Positions 1-12,200 of a stretch of DNA of 64,000 bases are shown here, one piece after another (position 1 is the stretch's first letter; every line of letters begins with the position of its first letter). The position numbers were made by a program, and so were the translations under genes. Where the stretch lies: assembly GCA_020086605.1 (NCBI GenBank), contig JACBWW010000017.1, forward strand, positions 2,497,177-2,561,176. Direction: 5' to 3'. A model generated the notes under the pieces. It was not told the origin of the DNA and made no database searches. It saw only the letters and a program-made list of their open reading frames with translations. Source of the DNA: Lanius collurio (taxonomy: Eukaryota; Chordata; Aves; Passeriformes; Laniidae).

Positions 1-3000
1 ATTCTGTCTACAGATTCCTGTATTTAACTCAATAAATCCACAGATGAGTCAGAGCACATTTTTCAGAGACATACAATCCAGTGATGGAGTATCTACCACT
101 TTGTTTGATAAGCTACCACAACCTGAATTAGAATAGATGTTAAAAATAAGTCTTAATTCCCACTTTAATTTTCAGCTGCAAGCTTCTGGCTTTTGTTAGC
201 ACCTACAGGAAAAAAACTCCTCAATACTCCACTATGTCTGTGTGGAGGTACTGATTATGCTTAAACCCTACTCCTGTAAGAATTAAGCAAGAGGAAGGTG
301 TCAGTGTAGGTGACATCAGGTCACACCCTGTACACATCATTGTGCTCCCTTTGGGCAAGGCCCCTTCGACAAGAACCAGGGACACGAGACCCAGGAGGGC
401 TCTCTCTGAGATCACCCATCTCAGAGCCTGGCAAAGGACACAGCCAGGGACCACTTCCAGAGGGTACAGGACTGTGCCTGGGGCCACTGACTGGCCTGAG
501 GGTGAGAGTATTTTTACTGGTGAAGTTCACAAGGAGTATTAATAGAAGTATGGGACATGTTCCATACCACAGTGGAAACAGCTGATGAGAAGGGGCCCCT
601 GCACTGCTGAGCTCTCTCCTCTGTGTTTCATCCCACTGTAGTAATTTTACTACTGCCACTGGAAAGTTAATCATCAGATTAATCCAGTTATTGACAAGAA
701 ACATTTTAATTTTCACTTCAAATTCAATGGGTAAAGTGTGTTCATACCCATTGTCCTTATTTCAATGCTGAAGAGCTTAACCAGCTCTTTCCTTCCTCCT
801 CAAATATATCCATGAGCTATTACTTATGGGCAGCAACTTCATTAATCTTCCCATAGACTTTTACATGGAGCTAAAGACAGGGTTTTTTTATTTCCTCCTA
901 TAAAATACCTTTTACAAAGCCTAACAAGATAAGAAAGCTTTCTCTTACTTCTTAAATTCTTGTCCTCTGTAGCTTTACGAGATCAGAGCAACCAGTGATG
1001 TTCCACATGAACAGATCAATGTTGTGACCTCAACATTACTAATATTTTACTATCTTACAAACTTTCTTTACTTTTTTTGCAGAACTGCAGAATTCCTTGG
1101 GTTTTTGATACCAATATAATCCCTCTCTCTGAGGTATGGACACACTGCATTAGGCCATATGAAAGCATATTTGTATCACCTGACTCATCAAGCATCTCTT
1201 AAGAATATGGACACCAGCAATACCCTAATAGATATCACTCCATGTGCACACAGTAATTTCTGTAAGCTCAGTATTTACACCAGAAGATGCTTGAACTGAC
1301 CTCCTTCCTAAAATAGCCAAAGGGAACTACTGGCAGTGTGTTCTACAAAACTGCTGTATTTTAAGATCATCCCAGCACTAGGTGAAATAAAATGTCTGAC
1401 CTTCCCTGCAGGCCAGCAAACAGAAATCAGAACACAGATTAATTTACATTTGCATTGTAATAGCACTGGCTCAACAGTGCTCTAGGGATGTCAGGAAAGC
1501 TTTATTCATTCTATAATAAAAAGCTATTCTCTCCTCATAAAGTTCTTCCCGCAAAACAAAGGGGAAAAAAGGTGTTGTTCTCGTCCTGGCCACTACTTTT
1601 AGAAAACAGGACAAAGTATTTTGGTTTTAAATCCTATTATTCCTTTTATTTTTATATTTTTAAGTAGCAAATTTTGATTTCTGATCCAGAAGTGTTTCTG
1701 TAGCTCCCCTTCCTCCCCAGAGCCCTGCATTGCCACATATAAGGGTACAGCACTCAGTTAACTGCTTTTCCTGGGGTTTTCCAGAAACCTAGCTATCCGT
1801 TTTCAGAGTTTGTCAGTGTGAGGTTAATTTTTACCACTGTTTTGTCAAAGTATCATCCAACACCAAAACAAAAGAGATAACAGAGCACAAATAATAAATA
1901 TATTATGTCAAAAAGGCTAAGAAGGATGTAAAACAGGAGACAAAAAACAGCAACACTTGGTAACCATAAAACTAAAGTAAAGGTTGATGCAGGCCACTTT
2001 TCAGTCATTCAGTGTTTTCATGGCACTAAAGGAACTATTCTAGAATTCTCACTTAATTCTAAAAGTCAGCAATGATTGTCGAAGAGCTCCTTTTCAAAAA
2101 AAGGAAACATAACATCACTTTTCTTCCCTATATGAAACCATCATAACACCACTTATTACATCTTAAACACTTCAGCAGCTTCATTTTTACTTTTGTCCAT
2201 CCAGTTTTGGCCACTAGATGGGGCAAGACAATAACCCAGGTTCCCCGGGACAGGCCACTCGAGGAAACTACAGCCCTCCCTGTGTCATCACCTCAGCTTC
2301 TGTTTTGCCGATCTAATTTGAAACAAAACAAACAAAAAGCATTTTAACTTGGTTCGTAATCAAAATCGCATGTACTAAAAGGCAATCAAACCACAGACGT
2401 AATTTCAGTAAGTACTCAGACCGTTCAGACAAATTTGATTCCCTACTCGCAAGAGCATCTTCAAAATGAAGGGGAAACACCAAAAGGGGACAGAAAAGTC
2501 CCATGTGAAGACGTAAGACCTGTATCTTTTCACAGAATCACAGAACCTCCAGTGCAATTTCACAAAGCTATTAGAGATATTCAAGATTTCCTACAAGATG
2601 AGAATTTTTCCTCTTGCGCTCTGATCACTTTTGGTCACATCACCCCTACAGTTTTTTCCCCATTTTGAAAATAAGTCAATGAAGTTTTTTTTTCCTTTCT
2701 TTCTCTGTCACATGCCTTTCAGATGTTCAGGCAGGAGTTCCAGGTAGAAGGTTGCATATGAATGCCTAAGAATGCCTCTTCTCTAAGTGTTAGAGTCAGC
2801 CTGAGAAGGCTCAGCCTCAGCTTCATGACTAAGCTGCTGAAAAACCCCTAAAAAGATTTATCTAAGCCACCATAACCCATAAAGAGGTTGTCAAAACAGA
2901 AACTTTCAAAACTATTTTCAAGGCTTCAAAATTTTCCCCCAAAGAAATTTAAAGGCGAAGAACTCTGCTTTGGTGAATCAGCAGATTTTCAGTGACAGCA

Positions 3001-6000
3001 AATGGCATTCACACCTGCATAAAAGCCCAAGAAGGTGTCTCCCGACACCAAGTTCTCACTAGATGGGTTTCATAAAAACTGCTGCCCTCTACGTTACAGT
3101 GGATTCTCTGTGGATTTGTGCTTTTACACTTTTATTTATGGAATCTTCTGATCACACTCAACTTCTGATCCATGTACTCTCAAGCATCAGTGTTTGAGAC
3201 TGACACTTTTGATCAGTTTCTGGAGTGCAGTATCCAACATTTCTGAAGGAAGAGGAATGTGTATTTGCATCTCCATCTGCCCCTGGAGAGCCACAGAACT
3301 CACCTTCCTCACTGAAAGAAGGGAAGGGACAAAGGTCTGAATAGGAAAGGTGTATTCTTGAATTTGTTAATCTTATTCTTACAGACCTTTCAGAACCATC
3401 TCATCCAAAAGATAAAAGGAAAACTTAAATCAATCTACAGAGCTGCTTGAAGGTACCTGTAACTACAGGCTGACCTCCTTTGAGACTTTGCTACTGAGCA
3501 CCATTTTCTGCAGGAGACCCAAGAGCTGAAATGCAGGCTGGTATCACTGCATCAGATAGATCTTTATCAAAAGCTATTTGGGGTTGGAAGATAAGGTTGA
3601 TGGCATAGCTCCCCTAATTAGCAGGTCTAATGTGCAAATTATTAAGTACCTTTTTCAACTTCTGGTGAATGCACTTTGACAATAGTTTAATGGGGTCTAA
3701 AAGCACATTACAGGATTGGAATCAATACACTGATAATAGAATTTCTACCTTCTACTACTGCCAGAGGCAATAGAGCCCCTTTTGAATGTGTCTTTCATTG
3801 CAGATAATGCTTTTGTGCCACAATTGGTGGATGGACACTGTCATGAGGACAGCTATTTACAATGATAGATTTATGATGCATTTATTGGGCACTAATTTAT
3901 TAAACACTAAAGTGGCTGTTTAGCTGAAAACTACATATAATGTACATTCTACACAAGGAGTGCAAATTAAGCTCTTTCCCAAAGTGAATTTGCCTTACCT
4001 TGGCACAATCAATTAGTATGCAATGGTTACAAGTCAAAGAGCAGACAAAATGTATTTATCCATATGAGACTTATTAAGGCAATGAAATGAAGCATAAAAA
4101 GAGACTTGTTGCATTGAAAGGCAGAAGACAGTCACAAGAACCAATGGGCTCTGTTGAACTACACTAACATGCAGTAAGCCTCATAAAAAGATGGCTGATA
4201 CTTCATGGGTAAAATGGTCTCTCTTCAAGTATAACAACAGCAAACCAGCATCAGAATATTTATTTTATTTTATTATATTTATTTACACTTCATCTAGTTA
4301 CTCAGTAACTCATTAATATATTAAATATTGGTTCTGAAGTTATGCCAAACAATTACAAATCAGAAGTCTTGAAAAGCAGCCACAGCCCTCATTTTAGTTA
4401 GATACTAAACTGGGTTTGTGTTAGCTGTGACCAACAAAACTATTACTGTGAGTACAGTTAAATAAATGGTTTTAGAATTCAGACTTTCCTCCTCATTGCT
4501 GAAGATCCCAGGAAATATTGGAAACTGCCATTTTGTGTGCTTTGCACCAACCTCTGGGGGCTACAGACCTCAGTTCAGAAGCAGCCATGCAGAGCACAAG
4601 GTACCACACAGCAGCCACTCTAAGAATGTGCTTTGGGGTACATCTGTATCACATCTTTATCTCAAGTCTTTGACTGTTTTTCTAAAGACAGTGCAGGTCA
4701 GATGGTTTCATATAGGGAAGAAAACGACATATGACACATTTAATATTAAACATCACTTATATCAGGCAACTGTTGCCTCCCTCCTTTAGTATGTTTAGGA
4801 ACCTCAAATCTGAGGGTACTATTTTAAAACTTAATGCAATCCAGATTTTAGGATCTTCCAAAATGACAGAAAATGGATCACAGAAGAGTGAGATAAAATC
4901 CAAGCCTGATGCAGAAGTCTTGTCCAGCAAACCTGCAGTGCCTTAAGCAGCAGCAGAGATTTCAAGCTACCAATTTCCAGGACAGGTTCCTGCACCCCAG
5001 TGGTGCTGCAGTGTTGGACACGTGCAGAGCCCTGGCTTCCCTGAGCAGCAAACCCCAGAGAACTGCTCACCCTCTTCTCGAGTCTCAGTTTCTTCCCCAC
5101 AAGAGGAGGCTGAATTCAGATGCTGCTGCTCGTCACAATGTGGGCAGGTCTACTTTTTTTATCCAATTATATGCCCTAATCAATTATAAGTTTTAAATCC
5201 ACAACTTTAAATACTCAAAAATGAATGACGAAGCACAACAAGAGACTTTACCTAGGAGGCCACCTGCATTAGCACACTAAGGCAGGCTTTAGAGTTCTAG
5301 TGACATTTATATTCTACTATGAGTGATCTTTAATACACACAGCAGAGCAAATAAAAGCTATAATCAAATTATATGGTGCAACTGCATTCAACTCAGACTT
5401 AAGGACCTAAGTAACTGCTTTTCAGAAGCACTGAACACCATTTACCCCCTCTGACTAATCTGGTGTCTCAATCCTCAAAAAAAAAAAGAGGTGGGAATAT
5501 AAAAAAAAAAATTGTGTTGGGCAAACAACAGGGCTCTCTACTTTGAAAATTGCAGTTACAGGGACAATGCTTATCCCACAATAAAGGGTCTTTTTTATTA
5601 TTATTATTTATAACCTCTCTGACTGTTAGCTGCAATTCTAAAACCAGGCAGTACTTCTATAGTTTACACATCATCTAAATTTGCAATTATTACAAGTGCA
5701 ATAGAAGAAACAACATATTTTTGTTCAAGAAACATTCTGAGGCAATAGAGCTTTATACGTATGACTGTTCGAAAATCATCACTGCAGTTTACTACTTAAA
5801 AGATCAAACCTTTAAGTAACCATCAAAAGTTATTTTTTTTAAGTACACAGTTAGTTGCTCTCTGCTCCAGATATTGAGTCAGAATCCCAACTAATGGCTC
5901 ACAGCACCTTTAACAGTTGTTTCCTATCACACTTAATTAAAAAATTAATTAGTAGGGATAGTAATGATTTGTCAGTCACAGATAAAAGAAAAAAAACATT

Positions 6001-6016
6001 TCAAAGCCATTCTTAC
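1..6016 (-). other. UBE3C intron 19 (at least 6,016 bp, incomplete)
   Basis: Begins GTAAGA at 6016 and runs off the left edge. I looked for the next coding segment (residues continuing after GEAQ) and for the HECT C-lobe exons and did not find them. It holds a weak CTCF-like site at 2211 and a candidate conserved block at about 3590-4110. Confidence 0.85.
2211..2224 (+). promoter_or_regulatory. Weaker CTCF-like site in intron 19
   Basis: CCACTAGATGGGGC differs from the CTCF core at one informative position (C to G in the GGCRC part). The next 60 bases contain a CpG and C-rich patch (ccccgggacaggccactcg). Same orientation as the site at 22764. Confidence 0.3.
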
Positions 6017-6229
6017 CTGTGCTTCCCCCAGGTCATTATTTACCACGGTGAAGTTTAGTCCAAGTTCTTCCACATCCCCTTCATAGCTCTTGAGAAAAAG
6101 CAGATTTTTGTACATTTCTGGATCTAGTGAAGCTAAATGATGAATGTCAACATCAGCACTTGTCCCTAATAATTTTGAGAGGAAAAAACTAGCAAATGGC
6201 AGCTCCACCAACATATTTTCATAAAGAGC
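6017..6229 (-). CDS. UBE3C: UBE3C coding exon 19 (residues 829-899), HECT N-lobe
   Basis: A 213-nt exon, acceptor CAG, donor GTAAGA, phase 0 on both sides. It reads ALYENMLVELPFASFFLSKL, then LGTSADVDIHHLASLDPEMY and LGLNFTVVNNDLGEAQ. It holds the LPFASFFLSKLLG helix of the HECT N-lobe and the D-L-x-x-LDPE-Y-K/L-L motif that follows it. This is the last exon found in the window; coding continues left of position 1. Confidence 0.98.
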
Positions 6230-9200
6230 CTGAAAAATAAAGCAATTAAAAGTACATTAGATTTTATTGTTGCACATGCAGGAATTCTGAAGGCTATTGT
6301 CTATTTCTCAACTTTTGTGTAATTCCATCTTAATTTGGTGCCTGAGTAGGTTCTTCTGTCATGGAAATAGCTCAGATATTGCATAAATTTAAGAATATTC
6401 ATCTAAAATTTGAAATGTGAATATTCTTGTGAAATACAAAGGTCCCAAATCTCACAAATTAATTATGTTGTGATTTAAAATGTAAGGTCATTGGTTATCT
6501 GTCATTCTTCTTCTTATCCAAATTGCACAGATTTTCAGGAAAAGCAAGATTTGCTAAAGGATAATGCAACTGCATAAAGAATGTCTTAAAAAAAAGTTAA
6601 CATCTCTATTTCCATTAGCACCATCACAAGCAATATTAATCCATTCACATCAAACACTATGTGTAGAACTGTCACCCCCCTCATCTGCTTACAAATAACT
6701 CTGTAAAATCAGTACATTTTAAACCAATAAAAACTATCTCATGCATGTTACACAGATTCATTGCTGCTCATTTTTTGTGAATTCTACTGTACTAATGCCA
6801 CAGGCAAAACATCCCCAAGCCAAGAGTTCACCAGTTCTGACTGTATTACAGGTCCAATCCTTTCTATGTCTGACATTGCTACAGATGTCAAAAAATTACT
6901 GAACCAAACATGAACCTGACCCAAATCTGCAGCACTCATGAAAGATGTGTTTTGACTGCAAACTCAAATTATCCTCAAGAATTTGCAAACTCCAGCAATA
7001 CCATTCTACACTGATCTACTGTATGAGCACATTTCCACATAATGCAAAATATCTCTGCATTATTTTTCATAAAGTCAGTAACAACTTCTTGATTGGAAGG
7101 AAAAAGCACTTATGGGAGCTCTCCAAAGAACAAGCGGTGGAAACTTCAGAGTGATTCTGAATAAAAGACCACTGCTTTAAAAAGTCCCATTCCTAGCACT
7201 TGCTGCCTTTCTCGTTGTCCAGTCTGTTTGCCACATCAGAATTTCTCTGCTAATGACAACCAAATCTTTACAGACCATCAGTATCACTGCCAGGCTGATC
7301 AGAAAAGGCATCACCAATGTAACATCACTGTAACATCTTTGTTTGCTTTTAACTCTCCAAAAGCAGTGTTTTGACATTACTTAATTCCTCCATAATCTGC
7401 TGGAAACTCAGAAAAGGAATCACACTGAGGGGGATAAAAAGAAGAATAAAGGTAGCTCTAAACCACTCAATGATATTCCAACAAAGACGTTAAGAAAAAT
7501 ATACACAATTCCTTAAACTTTTGAAAGAACATTCTTCTATGAGGTGAGTTAGACCTTGCAAAAAAACCTGAGAATAACGAGTTCAAAGCCAAAGGGTGCA
7601 TTATATTTAGAGCCATATGATTTATTCAAGGTGTAGAAGTCAAAATCCTCATTTGTATAGTTGACTTTAAAAGCAAACTAGAGGGATAAATCATTAATTT
7701 GCAATGTATAAGGTCAGTGTTTGCTGTTCCTGCATTAGTAACAATAAAGCTATTGTAATTCCTTAAATATATCAAAGCTACCCGAATTTAAAATGGAATT
7801 CCATCTATGACTCATAAAATGTAAATGCAGAGGTGTAATTTTTTACACAAGGCAGGTTTAAGCCTTTAGAGCATTTAATATACAAGGACTAATAAATGAT
7901 AGCACTAAAAACTATGATCACATCAGCTAAATGGATTATAAATTAAATTTCCATAATGTATGCAACTGAAATACAAATGTAGACATAAATCAAGGTATTT
8001 TCTAAACACAGGTTAATTACACAAATTCAAAACCTGTCTATTTTTTATGCAAAATAATCCACTTAGCATTTTTCAAACTGGTCTTAAGTCTTCACCACTT
8101 GCAACACTTGATCCTAGAAGCCTATCAATAATTCCTTGTCAGGAAAAAACAGCAATAGGTATATTGAAGAAACTTGTATGTTATTTTTCAAGTGTCTGTC
8201 TTTTATGAGTGTTTATTGCTAGAAATTGTGCCAAAATGATTTGAAATAAAAAGGATTAATTATGGTAGAAGCTTTTTAATATAAGTGAGTGCAGCTGCAA
8301 TGCAATTAATGCAAATTGTGATGCTATCAGGAAAATAAATGTGAACAACATCACTGGCTATTTCTGTTTGCTGCCAAATAACTTCAGTAATTTACTACAT
8401 TAAGAATCAATAAAAAAATAATGCATTTCAAATGCATCACTATTAATCTTCAGGTAGTTCCAAAGTGAACATTTATAACTTCATCTAAAAACTATATAAA
8501 GCATTTTTAAATAAACTAAATTGTGCAACTTGAGAGTAACTTTAATTACTTCTTCTCTTAGCTAAGTGATTGCAATATTCAAAACAAAGTTTTTTTGGAA
8601 AGAAGACAAACAGTAGTGTTTTAATTAGTTTGAAAGTCAAGCTATCCTAATAAGTTTAATAAAGAATGCACTAAAACTCTGGTGAATAAAGTCATTATAA
8701 ACTGTGGGTTTGTTTCAAAGAGGTGAATTCCACCATTACAGCCCCAGCACTGTGCAGAGATGCTGAGAAATGCTGTGTACAACATGACTAAATAAACTGA
8801 AACTTTATTTTCTGGATTCCATCTAACTTTTCTGTTTTTCAGTCAGCACGAACTGATCGAACTACCTGTTGTTGCTGAAAACTGTGATTCCACACATTCC
8901 TGCTGGGGTGATGGACTCAATCACCTGCTGATTCCCTTGGGTTTGCTTGCAAGTAGAGCAACTGGACTGCAGAGGCCTGCAGGGTCATTACAACCTGAAT
9001 AAAGTTCAAAATTTGCAGATTATTTGTGTTGTGCTCTGTTTAGGCTGTTGGATTTGGGGTTTGTAGGGTGGGTGTTGGTGGCCACAGCACAGACACAGCA
9101 CAGCACTGAAGTGTCCTTCAAATCAGAGTAAGATCCAGCTCACAGTCATGGCTGAAACTGGGTGGGAATAGCAGGACCATTTGTTTCTCCAGGAGCACCA

Positions 9201-12200
9201 CCTTTGAGCTGCCACCTGCCCATGGAAGCCCAGCCTGATGGGGATTTTTCTAACTAAAGCTAATCTAATGGCCAAGAGGGAGACTTCCCTCCTTCCTTCT
9301 TTTTCCATACTGAACTACCTCAGGGAGCTCTAAGTTACCCTATTTTAAGCTTAGTTTTTTGGCCTGTTTGAACCCTCTGAACTGGCTTTTTGCAACATCA
9401 ACAGAAGGGAGGCAGGAGCCCAGCATCAGTGACAGGCAAGGGAAGGGGGATCACCTCTTAGAGAGGAAATCAGCTGTCAGATTCATCAGCTGCAGTAGGA
9501 AGCTGCATCATTAAAGTGTGCTTATGTATGTACTTTAATACAATATAAGGTCATGCTGTCCACACAGAGCTTGTCCTCATTCTTCCCCTCACAGCCAACA
9601 AGCAACAACACTGATGGAGGAAACTGGCTTGATCTTGGACAGAGATGTCTACTTCTGTTTGGCTAAGTCAGAGCTTCTTGTTCCTACACTGCTCCAGGAG
9701 ATCAAAGCCAGCAACAAGTTTAACCAATATACATTTTAAAACTAATCCCTTCTCAAACTTCAAGTACTCTCACCCTTTGGCGAGTTTCCTTTAACTCTGC
9801 AGTAACCACCAATGGGACCAATCCCTTTCTACAATGACTTATGACAGTTCCCATTCCCAGCTTTCCTATCCGAGCTCCTGACTCCATTGTCTCTACCCTG
9901 CAGTCCATAAACTGCAGCAGGCCTACACAAGGCAAAAAATCCAGATGGGAAGTCATGAAAGGAGCAATTGGTGGTCACATATGGCATCAGACTTCTATTT
10001 TCCAACGTTCAGATGTGGGGGACAACACAACCTCAAGAGAGCCTACACAGCTCTGCCTCCTTGAAAGGCTGTGATTTTAACACTCCAGTTGGACAGAAGT
10101 GCAATTTGCAGGTACAAACTTGGGACAAGAAGCTGGTCTGAAGCAGAGACAGTGATGTTCACATCAAGGGCAATCCCACAAGCACTGTAATGTTCACAGG
10201 GTGACACATTCCCAAGTAGCTAAAAGGTTATGTCTGCTGAAAAGGCCAAGCTGGATTTCCCAGCACTATTTCAAACTCTTGTAGGCTAGGGATGCTCTTT
10301 AGGCAAAGCTGACATCTCTAAATATCAAAAAAAAAGTAGCTTAAATGCTTCTGAAATGACTAAAATAAAATTTCTATTTCAGTAACAAATTATTTTTAAT
10401 ACTCCCCAACCCTTCTCCCAATTATGTCAACCCTTTTCTATTTTCTGAAGAGATGGCTAAAATACAGGTTTTTTTCTGGTTAAAAGGCCAAGAACAATTG
10501 TTTCACTATGGAAAAAGTAGTATTCAGTAAAAGGAACTTTACACACCTCTCTCCCCCCATGTATGAATGCCTCCAGAACATACCAGAATATTAATAACAA
10601 CCAAAATAACAGAATGCCTACTGTGGTATATAGGTTTGCACTCCACATGCAGCCTTCAGTCTTCTGTTCCTCTTTTAAATAATCTCAGCTACCTGTGATT
10701 ACAGTATAGTTCCACTGTAATTGACTGCAACAGGGACTGGCCTTTACTCAGTTCAGTGACACAGACCACAATGTGGGCATTTGAAGTGATGAAAAATATG
10801 ACGTTCAGACACTTAATGAATATACTGAATGCACTCACTAAACATCTGTAATGTGGAGGAACAAGAAGTAGTTTTTTAGGGCAAGCACCTTAGGCATGCA
10901 GTTGGTAGAGGTAACCTATTATGGGAGAAGGACCTGGGCTGGAAGGACAGCTGTACACAGTGACAAAGGCAGAAATGACAGCTCTCTGGGTAGCACTTTT
11001 CTTATTTCAGCAAAATAATAATGAGGCCTGACGGGGACTATAGGTGGTAACCACCATGATACCCTTTAAGTACTACATAGTCACACAAGGTATTGTTCAG
11101 GTACGATCCCAAGATTTAGGGAATTGCTCTTCAGAAAGAAAAGATTTCACACCATGTTTTAAATTTGGACAAAGTGTAAGATATTAGAGTAATTTCAGCC
11201 AAATGAGCTATACATAGTAGAGGTTACACTACAACGTGCTGAATTAGGTTCAAATTGTGTAAACAAATTCACAGATGAATTAATTAAACCTCTCTCCCTG
11301 TGAGGCAGCTTTAGGGCCTTTACTTACATTTTCAGGTCTTCAGCTAATTCTCTCATTTATTATTTCAACTAAAATCTCTCTTAAGAAAAACAGTCCATCA
11401 TTGCTTCTACTTTTCATTAATCCTTTACAACCCAGAAGCGTATTTTAAAGCATAAACAATGCTAAAGTCACATCCCTAGAAAGATGCACGGCTTTTGGGA
11501 TAAGGCAGTAAATGACTGGGCTTAAATTCAGTTATTTCTATAATCAGCCCCCAAGACCATAACCCTTTCTATTTCAGTAATTTTAAACAGTTACTATTAA
11601 ATAATACTTAGCACTTACAGAGTGCAATAGATCTTCAAAGCTGTACAGAACCATTAATAAAAATGATCGAAAAACAGCAAAAGCATTAGAACTTCCTTCT
11701 ACCTTATTATTTATATCCTAGAAATATCACACTCACAAAGCCTTTGGGGGCAGCAAAGCCTTTTCAACCCTAATGAAAAAGATTAAACTAAAATTTTAAG
11801 TTAAATTAAAATTAGCATGTACTTGCATTTTTGAAACATTTTTAGAGCTAACATTTAGTAATCTCTAGATAAAATAATTTCTTAAAGATATGCTTAATAA
11901 TGTGCTTTAAAGTGAGCATGTCCCAAATGATATTGCTTCTAACACCAATAAAGTAAAATAAAATAAAATTCTCTCAGGTGTGTGTCAGAATGTGATGTGT
12001 CCTGTTACCTGGGAGCACCAAGTCACTGTTTCCAAGCCTCTGAGCAGTAGTAGAAGGCTAGATGCATTTGTATCACCACAGTAATGGAAAATCTGGTGCA
12101 TTATTTTCCCTGTATTACTGTGAAAATTCATAGCTTGCCTTTGTTCTGCCTTCTAAGAGAACAGGAGTCCAAAATTCCACAGCTTGATGCCTGGAATTAG

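Noticed and set aside
2530..2560. CR1-terminal-like string (tcacagaatcacagaacc) in intron 19
   Set aside because: Only about 18 bases resemble a reversed CR1 end; the neighbouring sequence does not continue the consensus convincingly.
1..6016. Remaining UBE3C exons (HECT C-lobe, catalytic cysteine)
   Set aside because: Searched by eye for the conserved C-terminal motifs in reverse complement and found none; concluded that they lie outside the window rather than being lost.
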